Below are positions 51,301 through 59,209 of a stretch of 64,000 nucleotides of DNA, one piece after another. Under the pieces are notes generated by a model that was given only the letters and a program-made list of their open reading frames with translations, had not been told where the DNA came from and searched no databases. Each line of letters begins with the position of its first letter. Positions within the stretch are counted from its first letter, which is position 1. The stretch is from Pandoraea eparura (lineage in GTDB: Bacteria > Pseudomonadota > Gammaproteobacteria > Burkholderiales > Burkholderiaceae), in NCBI RefSeq assembly GCF_902459725.1, contig NZ_CABPSH010000006.1, positions 124,001-188,000 of the forward strand, written 5' to 3'. Made by a program: the position numbers and the translations under genes.

Positions 51301-51819
51301 CGACTGCCCAACGTGCGGGTCGTCAACTACTACGACGCGCCGCGCGAGGCGGATGTCCTCGGTCGCGACTATGTGTCGGCGGAGCGGCTGTCTGCCGACG
51401 TGGTGTCCGACGACCTGATCGAGCGCCGCGCGCGCTTCTACCTGTGCGGCCCGGCACCCATGATGGCGGCCGTGATGGCGGGGCTGACGGCGCGTGGCGT
51501 GCCCGCGTTCGACATGTTCAAGGAGGCGTTCCGCTCACCGAGCGCCCCGCGTGCCGACGCCGAGGCTGCGTGGCCCGTCACGTTTGCCCGCTCGGGCCGC
51601 GAGGCCGTATGGACGCCCTCGCACGGCAGCCTGTTGTCGTTCGCCGAGTCGCTGGGGCTGACACTGCCGAGCGGATGCCGTGTCGGGCAATGCGAGAGCT
51701 GTGCGATGCGCGTGCTGGCCGGCGAGGTCGAGCACCTGGGCGACGTGGCGCTCGACGAGCCCGGCATGTGCCTGGCCTGTCAGGCGGTGCCGCGCGAAGC
51801 CATCGTGATCGACGCCTGA
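48358..51819 (+). CDS. Molybdopterin oxidoreductase fused to a flavin reductase and a 2Fe-2S ferredoxin
   Basis: The 1153-residue protein combines three modules. Residues 1-780 are a DMSO-reductase-family molybdopterin enzyme with a 4Fe-4S site (Cys10, Cys13, Cys17, Cys44), a probable molybdenum ligand Cys143 in EICNWHKD, and a C-terminal cofactor-binding domain at about 655-780. Residues 800-1050 are a ferredoxin-reductase-like module with the FAD motif RAYS (855-858), the nucleotide motif GGIGITP (930-936) and LCGPAPMM (1029-1036). Residues 1075-1153 are a plant-type 2Fe-2S ferredoxin (Cys1107, Cys1112, Cys1115, Cys1141). It should pass electrons between NAD(P)H and the molybdenum site in one chain. 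There is no signal peptide, so it is cytoplasmic. It heads an operon with an OCD-family gene and a transporter. The substrate is unknown. Confidence 0.9.
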   Translation: MVQEVKPGFCTLCRSRCGTLARVENDALIAVEPDPSHPNGAAMCRKGKAAPELVHHPDRVTTPLRRTAPKGADDPGWERISWDDALTEIAARLGEIRRESGAHAVAFGVTTPSGTPLSDSIDWIERFIRVFGSPNTVYATEICNWHKDFAHAFTFGCGMPTADYAQADVIMLWGHNPTSTWLSQANAIGRGRAQGARLLVIDPRKTPLAAAADAWLPVRPGTDAALALGLARRLIDTGRYDETFVRRWTNAPLLVRNDNGHFLRAGDLAVTGADVPPEAFVIWNDASAAPQPYDTTHALSRDAANDAALRGEFAVIARDGSRIVCRPAFDHLCAGLAAYDAATVSTLCGVSPAQLDAAASLFTGAQRVAYHAWSGVAQHANATQIERAIAVLYALTGSFDRRGGNRVMTRQPVNAVGQHDLLSPEQQARALGIDERPLGPPARGWVTARDTYRAILDGTPYRVRALFCFGTNVLASQADYAMAREALEALEFHVHCDLFETPSARFADIVLPVNTPWEREGLRAGFEIDDRAEALVQLRQRMVSPRGESRSDNDIVFDLAMRLGMGGAFFNGSLDAGWNHQLAPLGLDVQTLRAHPEGISRPQPQFERKYARAEAGGVSGFATETRRVELYSERLLRHGYPPVPVHVASRALSDDEAQHFPLLLGSTKNGYYCHSQHRGLASLRMRAPDPVVHLHPTLAARKHIAEGDWVRVTTPAGVARFRAAFDAGMSADVLLAEYGWWQACDSVGRHGFAMAGEASSNFNALVTTQDIDPISGSSPLRSFRCDIARDPASDPARRPWAGMARFRIAALEAAADGVRAIALEPLDEVGLPDYLPGQHVTVRVSIPGHAQPVTRAYSLTGPSSERARRGYRIAVRHQQGRTREGAPCDGVVSSWLNTGARVGDVIELGAPSGRFVMPLYSRQPVVCFAGGIGITPFLCYLESLAAQAEGAGAPLPDVWLHYANRNGATHAFRDRLAALAQRLPNVRVVNYYDAPREADVLGRDYVSAERLSADVVSDDLIERRARFYLCGPAPMMAAVMAGLTARGVPAFDMFKEAFRSPSAPRADAEAAWPVTFARSGREAVWTPSHGSLLSFAESLGLTLPSGCRVGQCESCAMRVLAGEVEHLGDVALDEPGMCLACQAVPREAIVIDA

Positions 51820-51853
51820 CGTTTCCTTTCCCCATCGACGAGGAACTGTACCC

Positions 51854-52798
51854 ATGAAATTCATCGACGCTGACGCCACGCGCGAGGCATTGGCTTTTGG
51901 CCCGTTGCTCGACGCGCTGCGCCGCCTGTTCGTGACTGGATGCGAAGTGCCGCTGCGCCACACGCACGTCATCCCTGAGCCGGACACGGACGACGCCATG
52001 ACCGTGCTCGTCATGCCGGCGTGGCAGCCGGGTGGTTATCTCGGCATCAAGACCGTCAACATTGCGCCGGGCAATGCCCGGCGCGGCGTGCCGGGGCTGC
52101 ATTCGACCTATCTGCTCTACGACGCCACGACGGGGGTGCCGCTTGCGCAGATGGACGGCAACGAGATCACGTCGCGACGCACGGCGGCAGCCTCGGCGCT
52201 CGCAGCGTCGTATCTGGCGCGTGAGGACGCGTCGCACCTCGCGCTGCTCGGCGCGGGCCGCGTGGGGGCGCTGGTGCCGCTGGCGTATCGCGCGGTGCGC
52301 CCGATCGCGCGCGTGAGTGTGTGGGATCGCGATGCACAGGCGGCCGCGCGCCTGGCGGACCGACTGCATGCGCAGGGTTTCGACGCGCTCGTGTGCGACA
52401 CCGCCAAGGCGGCCGTCGAAGGCGCGGATGTCGTCACGTGCGCAACGCTGGCGACCGAGCCTGTGGTGCAGGGCGACTGGCTGGCGCCGGGCGTACATCT
52501 GGATCTGATCGGCAGTTTCACGCCGCAGATGCGCGAGGCCGACGATGCGTGCTTTGTGGGCGCGTCGTTGTACGTCGACACCGAAGAAGCGCTGGCGAAA
52601 TCGGGAGAGCTGCTGGGTCCGATGTCGCGAGGCGTGTTCACTGCGCAGGACGTGCGCGGCACGCTGGCCGGCCTGTGTCGCGCAGAACGCGGCGCTCGCC
52701 GCGGCGATGACGAGCGCACGGTGTTCAAGGCCGTGGGCACGGCGCTGGAGGATCTGGCGGCGGCCATGCTGGTCTGGCAGGCGACGCAGTCCGGCTGA
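51854..52798 (+). CDS. Ornithine cyclodeaminase/mu-crystallin family protein, probably an NAD(P)-dependent imine reductase
   Basis: This 314-residue protein has the family lysine Lys66 in LGIKTVN, the substrate loop GNEITSRRTAAASALA and a Rossmann motif LLGAGRVGAL. True ornithine cyclodeaminases have an Asp in a NAVGGD segment; here the region reads DLIGSFTPQMREAD, as in the reductase and dehydrogenase members (pyrroline- or piperideine-2-carboxylate reductase, alanine dehydrogenase, mu-crystallin). A ketimine reductase or amino-acid dehydrogenase is therefore more likely than a cyclodeaminase. It starts 35 bases after the molybdoenzyme gene and probably acts on its product or substrate. Confidence 0.85.
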   Translation: MKFIDADATREALAFGPLLDALRRLFVTGCEVPLRHTHVIPEPDTDDAMTVLVMPAWQPGGYLGIKTVNIAPGNARRGVPGLHSTYLLYDATTGVPLAQMDGNEITSRRTAAASALAASYLAREDASHLALLGAGRVGALVPLAYRAVRPIARVSVWDRDAQAAARLADRLHAQGFDALVCDTAKAAVEGADVVTCATLATEPVVQGDWLAPGVHLDLIGSFTPQMREADDACFVGASLYVDTEEALAKSGELLGPMSRGVFTAQDVRGTLAGLCRAERGARRGDDERTVFKAVGTALEDLAAAMLVWQATQSG

Positions 52799-52937
52799 CG
52801 CGACACCGGGGCAACCGGCGATGGAAAACGGCGGTGGCGCGGCGTCGCCATCGCAGGGGCAGGGGCAGGCACGACACGGGGCGAGCATCGCGGGGCGCGG
52901 CGGTGCCGATCACTACACATCTATGGGAACGCACGAA

Positions 52938-54386
52938 ATGAAACCGGGAACTTCACTCACGAGCATGTCGGGGACGCCGCAAGACGGCGGTCGTCTGGAA
53001 CGTCTGGCGGCGGCGGTCACGCGTTGGTCCGAACGCTGGTTTCCGGACGCCTATCTGTTCGCGGCGCTCGCCGTCATCGTGTGCGCGGGGGGCGCGCTGG
53101 CCATCGGGGTGCCGGCCGTCAAAGTGGGCGTGGCGTTCGGCGACGGCTTCTGGAGCCTGATTCCGTTCACGATGCAGATGGCCATCGTGGCCATTTCGGG
53201 CTACGTGGTGGCGGTCTCGCCGCCCGCCGCCATGCTTATCCGCAGGATGGCGGCCCTGCCGCGCAGCGGTCGTAGCGCGGTGGCCTATGTGGCGTTCGTG
53301 AGCATCGTGCTCTCGTTGTTCAACTGGGCCATCAGCCTGGTGTTCGCGGGCTTGCTGGTGCGGGCGATTGCGCGCCGCGACGACATTCGCATGGACTATC
53401 GGGCCGGGGGCGCGGCGGCCTATCTGGGCATGGGGGCGACTTGGGCACTGGGGTTGAGTTCATCGGCCGCGCAGTTGCAGGCCAACCCGGCGAGCTTGCC
53501 GAAGGCGCTGGTCGAGATCACGGGCGTCATTCCGTTTTCCGACACGATCTTCCTGCCGCAATCGATGGCAATTGCCGCCGTGCTGACGTTGGTGTCGGTG
53601 GTCCTGGCGTACTACTCGGCGCCGCGCGACGATCGCGCCACGGTCGCTGCCGACCTTGGCGTGTCGCTCGACGATACGGCAAAGCCCTACGTGCGTGCGC
53701 AACGTCCGGGGGATTGGCTCGAATACAGTCCGCTCGTGACGGTGCTGATCGTGGCGCTGGGCGTGCTCTGGATCGGTCATGAGTTCACGACGAAGGATCC
53801 GTTGCAGGCGATCTCGAATCTGAACACGTACAACTTCGTGTTCCTGATGTTGGGCATGTTGCTGAACTGGCGTCCGCGCCGGTTTCTCGATGCGATCGCG
53901 AAGTCGGTGCCGTCCGTGGCTGGCGTGCTGATCCAGTTCCCGCTCTACGGCGGCATTGCCTACCTGCTGACCAAGGCACCGGGCATCGATGGGGCGACGC
54001 TCTCGCACCACCTGTCGAGCTTCTTCGTGGCGATCTCGTCACAGACGTCTTTCCCGGGCGTGATGGGCGTGTATTCGGCGGTGCTGGGCTTCTTCGTGCC
54101 GTCGGGCGGCGGCAAGTGGATCATCGAGGCGCCTTACGTGATGCAGGCGGCCAACGACCTGCATGTACATCTGGGATGGGCGGTCACGGTGTACAACGCG
54201 GCCGAAGCGCTGCCGAACCTGATCAATCCGTTCTGGATGCTTCCGCTTCTGGGGGTGCTCGGTCTGCGAGCGCGCGACATCGTCGGGTACACGTTCACAC
54301 AATTGCTGGTGCACTTCCCCGTGGTCATCGTCATGCTGTGGCTGCTCGCGCAGACATTGACGTATCACCCGCCGGTCATGCCGTGA
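52938..54386 (+). CDS. Short-chain fatty acid transporter family (AtoE/TIGR00366-like) membrane protein
   Basis: This 482-residue polytopic protein belongs to the AtoE-type short-chain fatty acid transporter family. It has about ten to twelve membrane segments, the RWSERWFPDAYLFA opening, the GLSSSAAQLQANPASLP loop and FFVPSGGGKWIIEAPYV near the C-terminus. The ATG at 52938 has GGGA about 9 bases upstream; an ATG at 52923 is possible. It is the last gene of the molybdoenzyme operon, 140 bases after the OCD-family gene. It suggests that the pathway substrate or product is a small monocarboxylate. Confidence 0.87.
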   Translation: MKPGTSLTSMSGTPQDGGRLERLAAAVTRWSERWFPDAYLFAALAVIVCAGGALAIGVPAVKVGVAFGDGFWSLIPFTMQMAIVAISGYVVAVSPPAAMLIRRMAALPRSGRSAVAYVAFVSIVLSLFNWAISLVFAGLLVRAIARRDDIRMDYRAGGAAAYLGMGATWALGLSSSAAQLQANPASLPKALVEITGVIPFSDTIFLPQSMAIAAVLTLVSVVLAYYSAPRDDRATVAADLGVSLDDTAKPYVRAQRPGDWLEYSPLVTVLIVALGVLWIGHEFTTKDPLQAISNLNTYNFVFLMLGMLLNWRPRRFLDAIAKSVPSVAGVLIQFPLYGGIAYLLTKAPGIDGATLSHHLSSFFVAISSQTSFPGVMGVYSAVLGFFVPSGGGKWIIEAPYVMQAANDLHVHLGWAVTVYNAAEALPNLINPFWMLPLLGVLGLRARDIVGYTFTQLLVHFPVVIVMLWLLAQTLTYHPPVMP

Positions 54387-54494
54387 GGCGCAGGCCGTTG
54401 CGTGAACGTCGGACGACGAAGCAGATTGTGAATGGCGCTACACTGTGCCCCGGGAAAAAAAGCGTCATTACGCAATTCACGGGGGATTTGAAAC

Positions 54495-54935
54495 ATGTCA
54501 GCCAGAACCTTGCTGATCGCGTGCCTGGCCACCGTAGGGCTATCGGTGGCGGGTGGCGCGACCGCGCAGTCCTACTTGCAGAGTGGCGACCTGAACAGCA
54601 TCCGCCAATCGAATCAGGCTGTGCCGGGTGGTCCGGCCAGCATGGGGTTTGCGCCGCCCGCACCTCGGCGGGACGGTGCAGGCGGCGTCGGTGCGCAGTT
54701 CAGGGAGGGCATGGCGGACGGCGAGCGGCAGGCGCAGCGCCAGCGTGAGTCGGCGGCGATGAGCGATATGCAGATGAAGGCGCTGACGGATCCGCAGCGC
54801 GTGCCTCAGGGTCGATATCCGGGCGCGTCCACCAACGCGCAGGGTGCGATCTACTTCAACGAGCAAGGGCCCACCGCTTGCAAGCAAGACCCGGTGTCGG
54901 GGCAGGTGCAATGCGGGGCGACGACATCGCGATAA
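54495..54935 (+). CDS. Secreted protein of unknown function
   Basis: This 146-residue protein has a clear signal peptide (SARTLLIACLATVGLSVAGGATAQS, cleavage near residue 25). The mature part is Gln-, Gly- and Ala-rich, probably partly disordered, with a central charged stretch (EGMADGERQAQRQRES) and two cysteines near the C-terminus (residues about 129 and 140) that could form a disulfide. GGGGGATTTGAAAC precedes the ATG. TACACT about 50 bases upstream could be a -10. I do not recognise a family. It stands alone between the transporter gene and a 353-base spacer. Confidence 0.7.
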   Translation: MSARTLLIACLATVGLSVAGGATAQSYLQSGDLNSIRQSNQAVPGGPASMGFAPPAPRRDGAGGVGAQFREGMADGERQAQRQRESAAMSDMQMKALTDPQRVPQGRYPGASTNAQGAIYFNEQGPTACKQDPVSGQVQCGATTSR

Positions 54936-55288
54936 GCGCCGTCCTGCCGCTTGCGATCACCGCAACGTTGAATCGGCGGGGCGGCATACCGACAGCATCC
55001 GTTGGCGCAGCCAGCGATGCACGGGGCCATCTGCGTGATCGCGGCAATCAACGACGACCGGGAGACGATTGCCGATGTGTCGACGGAGGAGTTCGTGCGC
55101 GTCATGGTGATGTCCGGCACCGGTTTGAGGCTGCCGCGTCGGCCAGTCGAGTGGACAGCCAAGCGACAGATGTCGCGGGCGGGCACCTCGGGACGTCACT
55201 TCGGCTAAGATGCAAGCATCGACGTCGTGGCCGATGCGATATCTCCGAGAGCGGGGCCGTTCGAGCCCGCCATCCCGATCATTAGGCA
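54936..55288. other. 353-base intergenic region
   Basis: Open frames here (for example plus 55002-55208 and minus 54851-55186) have no recognisable protein features and I do not call them. TAAGAT at about 55207-55212 resembles a -10 for the secreted-protein gene at 55289. No hairpin with a T tract was found. Confidence 0.4.
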
Positions 55289-55939
55289 ATGAAGTCATTT
55301 TGCAGCGGTTGGCGACGCCTGTTCGCGGGCGCGATCGTGGGGGCGGCAGGCGTGTATATGGCAGCAGCGCTGGCGCAGCCGCCGCAATACAAGAACGATG
55401 CCGAATTGATGGGGGCGGCGATAGCGTCCCCCGAAGGTGTCGGTGAGGTGCTGGAGCGGCTCGTACAGAAGTGCGGACTCTATGGTGCGGCCACCCGAAC
55501 GCACGGGAATGCGGCGTTGCGCGCGTGGCAGACGCGGCATCGCGATTATTTGGCCGAGGGCCGGCGCGTGCGTGCCGAACTGCAATCGACCTATACCGAT
55601 CCCGAGGCCCGCGCGCGCTTCGACGACTTGCTGCGCAACCAATTGCCGATGCTTGTCGAGCGCCAATTTGTCGTCTATTCCCGCAGCATCGACGATCAGC
55701 CGACCGAGAGCGCAAAAGCGGATCTGTGCGACGGCTATTTCTCGGCAGTCGACGACCGTCAGTTCGATCTCAAGGTGAACGACCCGGCCCTCGCCGCGTT
55801 TTTTGACCGGCGTATTGCGGCACGCGCCGCCGGCGCGAGCGGAGGCGATGCGGGTGGTGATAGCCCTGCGAGCGCGGCGCACGATGACGGCGCCAGTGCG
55901 CCATCCGCACCGGCGGTCCCCACAGTGCCGGCCAAGTAA
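55289..55939 (+). CDS. Secreted or membrane-anchored protein of unknown function
   Basis: This 216-residue protein has a signal or anchor segment (RRLFAGAIVGAAGVYMAAALAQ, up to about residue 30), a helical middle region with two cysteines (about residues 63 and 147) and an Ala/Ser/Pro/Gly/Asp-rich C-terminal tail from about residue 180. I do not recognise a family. The codon choice and GC content match the neighbours. It ends 7 bases before the end of the convergent nitronate-monooxygenase-like gene. Confidence 0.7.
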   Translation: MKSFCSGWRRLFAGAIVGAAGVYMAAALAQPPQYKNDAELMGAAIASPEGVGEVLERLVQKCGLYGAATRTHGNAALRAWQTRHRDYLAEGRRVRAELQSTYTDPEARARFDDLLRNQLPMLVERQFVVYSRSIDDQPTESAKADLCDGYFSAVDDRQFDLKVNDPALAAFFDRRIAARAAGASGGDAGGDSPASAAHDDGASAPSAPAVPTVPAK

Positions 55940-55945
55940 GCGCGG

Positions 55946-57124
55946 CTACGCTGCCACAGGCGTGTCGCCGTCCTCCGGCCGCTCGCCCGTCAGCAGATAA
56001 CGCATGAGATCGGCCACGGGGCGAATGCGCTGGCCGAAGGGCAACGGGTCGCGGCCGCGGAAGAAGAGTCCGCGCGCCACATCGCCACGCACGGCCTGGG
56101 CGAGTTTCAGATCGATGCAGAACTGCCCGATGCGCGCCGCGCCATCGCGCAGCCCGCAGGCCTGCAAACAATCGAATCCCTCCAGACACTGCCGCACCTT
56201 CGCCTTCGCCTGCAGGGCGGTCTCACGCGAGAGGTACTTCCTCAGCCAAGGCGTCAGCACCGCGCGCGCAGGTAATCCCGCCACGCTGGTGAACTCGGCA
56301 ATGTCTTCCGGCCGTGCGCTTGCCAGCACCGCCTTGAACGCCGGGTGCGCGTCCGATTCCTCGGTCACGGCAAACGCCGTGCCCAACTGCACGCCCGCCG
56401 CGCCTTGGCCCAGCCAATGCCGGACCTGCTCGTGACGGTAAATGCCGCCGGCCACGATCAGCGGGACACGGGACCATTCGATGCCGAGCGTCGCATAGAT
56501 CTCGCGGCACTCCGCGAGCACGCGATCGAACGAGAAGCGCGCGTCGCCCAGTTCCTCGATGCGCGATGCGCCGAGATGCCCGCCCGCATGGGCCGGATGT
56601 TCGATGACGATGGCGTCCGGCAGGCGGCCCTTCTTCATCCACTTGCGCAACACCAGGCTCACCCCGCGCGAGTCCGACAGAATCGGAATGAGCGCGACGC
56701 CCGGATGCGACGCGGTGAGTTCCGGCAGATCGAGCGGCAACCCGGCGCCCATGACGATGGCATCGGCACCGCTCTCGCAAGCCTGCCGCACCAGCGACGT
56801 ATGCGCGCTCACCGCCTTCATGACATTGACCGCCACCAGCCCGTTGCCGTCGGCAATTGCCTTGGCGGCGCGGATTTCGCGGTCGAGTGCGATCAGGTTG
56901 ACCGTCTCGATGGCCGCCTTCTTGCCCTCTGAGGTGTGAAGCCCGTCGACTTTGGCAAGCAGGTCGGGGTGATGGTGGCGCAGGTCAATGCTCGCAATCG
57001 TCCCCATGCCATTGTGCCGCGCCACCGTCCCGGCCAGCCGGTGGGCGGAGATGCCGATGCCCATTCCGCCTTGCACCACCGGCACCAGCCGGCGGCCGGC
57101 CAGCGTCAACCATTGCTCGTTCAT
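55946..57124 (-). CDS. Nitronate monooxygenase / 2-nitropropane dioxygenase-like flavoprotein
   Basis: This 392-residue FMN-binding TIM-barrel protein has the family signatures VQGGMGIGIS near the N-terminus, VIEHPAHAGGHLG (with the catalytic-type histidine) and IVAGGIYRHEQVRHWLGQGAAGVQLGTAF. Such enzymes oxidise alkyl nitronates with oxygen, but some relatives are enoyl-ACP reductases or unassigned. The start at 57124 has AACTGAC upstream, a weak site. It lies on the same strand as hpnC, separated by a 196-base spacer containing a nested hairpin, so joint expression with hopanoid genes is doubtful. Confidence 0.85.
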   Translation of the reverse strand: MNEQWLTLAGRRLVPVVQGGMGIGISAHRLAGTVARHNGMGTIASIDLRHHHPDLLAKVDGLHTSEGKKAAIETVNLIALDREIRAAKAIADGNGLVAVNVMKAVSAHTSLVRQACESGADAIVMGAGLPLDLPELTASHPGVALIPILSDSRGVSLVLRKWMKKGRLPDAIVIEHPAHAGGHLGASRIEELGDARFSFDRVLAECREIYATLGIEWSRVPLIVAGGIYRHEQVRHWLGQGAAGVQLGTAFAVTEESDAHPAFKAVLASARPEDIAEFTSVAGLPARAVLTPWLRKYLSRETALQAKAKVRQCLEGFDCLQACGLRDGAARIGQFCIDLKLAQAVRGDVARGLFFRGRDPLPFGQRIRPVADLMRYLLTGERPEDGDTPVAA

Positions 57125-57248
57125 GTCAGTTCCGTTCGTCTTGGTTGGCTCACGCGGGCGAGAACGCCGTGTGTCGGCGCGCGCACGCGAAAAGGGCAGT
57201 CTGGCATCTGCCCCGCGAACGGGTCTTGCGATGGGTCAAGCGCGGATG

Positions 57249-57305
57249 CGCTCGGGCGCCGCGGCGCCTGCGGCGTGACGCCGCAGCCGCCGCAGCACCC
57301 GAGCG
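57249..57305 (-). terminator. Nested GC-rich inverted repeats downstream of hpnC
   Basis: An outer perfect 8-bp stem, CGCTCGGG (57249-57256) with CCCGAGCG (57298-57305), encloses an inner perfect hairpin CTGCGGCG-TGA-CGCCGCAG (57268-57286). It lies 16 bases beyond the hpnC stop on the minus strand. It probably ends or protects the hpnC transcript; no T tract is present. Confidence 0.4.
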
Positions 57306-57320
57306 GCCTGCGGGCCGACG

Positions 57321-58184
57321 TCAGCCCGCGCGGGCTTTGGGCGGCACGCCGCCAAGCTTCATGCCGAGGCCGCGCAGGAACACGCGCAGTCCGTCGGCCT
57401 TCCCAAGTTGCGGACGGTGACGGAAGACGTCGTAGTTCACGGCTTCGATCCGCTCGAGGATGCGCAGCCCGCCATGCACCACGCAACACAGTTCCAGGCC
57501 GAAGCGGCCCGGCACACGGTTGGCGAGCGGCGCGCCGCGCAGCATCATCCGCCGGGCGAAGTCGACTTCGTAGCGCATGAGCGCGCGCCAGCGCTCGTCG
57601 AACGTCTGCGCGCCGATGTCGGCATCGGTCACCCCGAAACGGGCCATGTCGTCCTGCGGCAGATACACACGCGCCTTGCGCCAGTCGACTTCCACGTCCT
57701 GCCAGAAGTTGATGAGTTGCAGGGCCGAGCAGATGTCGTCCGAGCAGGCGATGTTCTCGGGCGTGTCGAGCTTGAAAAGGCCGAGCATGATGCGCCCGAC
57801 CGGGTCGGCCGAGCGGCGCGTGTAGTCGCGCAGATCGGCGAACGTCGCGTAACGCTTGACCTCGATGTCCTGATCGAACGCGCTCAGCAGGTCGGAGAAC
57901 GGCTGGACAGCAAGCCGATGCTCGGCAATGACACGTGCAAGGGCCGCGAACAGCGGTCTGTCGGGCGACGTGGGCTGCCCGGCGGCGATGTTGTCGAGTT
58001 CCGCCTGGTAAGCCGCGAGGCTGGCGTGGCGCTCGGTGTTGGAGGCATCGCCTTCGTCGGCGATGTCGTCGGCCGTGCGCGCGAAGTTGTAGATCACACC
58101 CACCGGCGCGCGCATCTCGCGCGGCAGCAGGATACTGGCGACCGGAAAGTTCTCGTAATGCTCGATCTTGGCGTCGGAAGTCAT
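57321..58184 (-). CDS. hpnC: HpnC: hydroxysqualene synthase (squalene/phytoene synthase family)
   Basis: HpnC converts presqualene diphosphate to hydroxysqualene in the three-enzyme bacterial squalene route. The 287-residue protein has the HpnC opening HYENFPVASILLP, the first aspartate-rich motif ADDIADEGD and the second region INFWQDVEVDWRKARVYLP. The ATG at 58184 is chosen; the frame extends to a TTG at 58208. It is divergent from hpnD across a 176-base spacer, whereas many genomes have hpnC, hpnD and hpnE in line. The family is certain, and assignment as HpnC rather than HpnD follows from the N-terminal signature. Confidence 0.92.
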   Translation of the reverse strand: MTSDAKIEHYENFPVASILLPREMRAPVGVIYNFARTADDIADEGDASNTERHASLAAYQAELDNIAAGQPTSPDRPLFAALARVIAEHRLAVQPFSDLLSAFDQDIEVKRYATFADLRDYTRRSADPVGRIMLGLFKLDTPENIACSDDICSALQLINFWQDVEVDWRKARVYLPQDDMARFGVTDADIGAQTFDERWRALMRYEVDFARRMMLRGAPLANRVPGRFGLELCCVVHGGLRILERIEAVNYDVFRHRPQLGKADGLRVFLRGLGMKLGGVPPKARAG

Positions 58185-58360
58185 CGGGCGGGTGGGCAAA
58201 TGGGGCAACGCGGCTGCGCTGAGAGCCCCGAGATTCTATGCTATCGTTCCAAATCCTGGCGGGAAAGTCGCGCCAATCCCCGGTATACTTCCCTCCTTGC
58301 AAGAATCCCCTGAGTTTTTTCCGTGGTGTCACCCCGTTCCCCTGCACGACGAGGAGCCTC
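58185..58360. promoter_or_regulatory. Divergent promoter region between hpnC and hpnD
   Basis: TATACT at 58284-58289 is a good -10 for the hpnD-hpnE-shc-hpnG operon, with a leader of about 65 bases, but its -35 is weak. On the minus strand TAGCAT (58243-58238) could be the hpnC -10. GAGGAG at 58351-58356 is a strong ribosome site for the GTG start of hpnD. Confidence 0.4.
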
Positions 58361-59209
58361 GTGAGCGTCGCCGAACCGATCGAAATGTCGCCTGAGCCAA
58401 GCAGCGCACGCGTGGCGTCGGGTAGCAGCTTTTATGCTGCCATGCGCATTCTGCCGCCCGCGCAGCGCGAAGGTATGTTCGAGATCTACGCCTTTTGCCG
58501 CGCCGTGGACGACATTGCCGATGACGGCGACGACACCTCGGCGAGCCGCATGGCGCGTCTGGCCGCCTGGCGGCGCGATCTGGCCGATCTGTACGACGGA
58601 CGCCCGGCGCCGTCGCTCGCGAACCTTGCCCGCGTGGTCAAACAGTTCGGCCTGAAGCACGACGACTTTCTCGCCGTGATCGACGGCATGGAAATGGATG
58701 CCTGCGGCCCCATCGTCGCGCCCGATCTGCCCACGCTCGATTTGTATTGCGATCGAGTAGCGAGCGCGGTGGGCCGTCTGTCGGTCAAGGTGTTCGGCAT
58801 GCCCGACGCGGACGGCATCGCGCTGTCCCATCATCTCGGCCGCGCACTGCAACTCACGAACATCCTGCGCGACATCGACGAGGACGCCGGCATCGGCCGC
58901 GTCTATCTGCCGCGTGAAACGCTGGCCGAGGCCGGCATCGTGGACGCCACGCCGCAAAGCGTCGTGGCCGCCCAGCTCGATCGGGCCTGCGCCCCGCTCG
59001 TGGCGCAAGCCCGTGAACACTACGCGAAGGCGCGCGCGATCATGGCGTCGTATCCGCGTCGCGTGGTTATTGCGCCCGCCGTGATGGCCAAGGCCTACGG
59101 TGCGATTCTCGACAAGCTCATTGCGCGCGGCTTTGCCGTGCCCCGCGAGCGCGTGCGCGTACCGCGCTGGCGTCTGATTCTGATGTTGCTGCGGCAGATG
59201 GTCTTCTGA
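58361..59209 (+). CDS. hpnD: HpnD: presqualene diphosphate synthase
   Basis: HpnD joins two farnesyl diphosphates to presqualene diphosphate, the first step toward hopanoids. The 282-residue protein carries the HpnD signature SSFYAAMRILPPAQREGMFEIYAFCR, the aspartate-rich AVDDIADD, and LTNILRDIDEDAGIGRVYLP. The start is GTG at 58361, directly behind GAGGAGCCTC; the frame is open back to 58238 but without support. Its stop overlaps the hpnE start by 1 base (TGATGG), indicating translational coupling. Confidence 0.93.
   Translation: MSVAEPIEMSPEPSSARVASGSSFYAAMRILPPAQREGMFEIYAFCRAVDDIADDGDDTSASRMARLAAWRRDLADLYDGRPAPSLANLARVVKQFGLKHDDFLAVIDGMEMDACGPIVAPDLPTLDLYCDRVASAVGRLSVKVFGMPDADGIALSHHLGRALQLTNILRDIDEDAGIGRVYLPRETLAEAGIVDATPQSVVAAQLDRACAPLVAQAREHYAKARAIMASYPRRVVIAPAVMAKAYGAILDKLIARGFAVPRERVRVPRWRLILMLLRQMVF

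Noticed and set aside
51854-52798. Calling this gene a true ornithine cyclodeaminase
   Set aside because: The segment that should carry the catalytic Asp reads IGSFTPQMREAD, as in reductase members of the family.
54851-55186. A 111-residue minus-strand frame in the spacer between the two secreted-protein genes
   Set aside because: It is Cys- and Arg-rich without any motif, overlaps the end of a more plausible gene and lacks a ribosome site.
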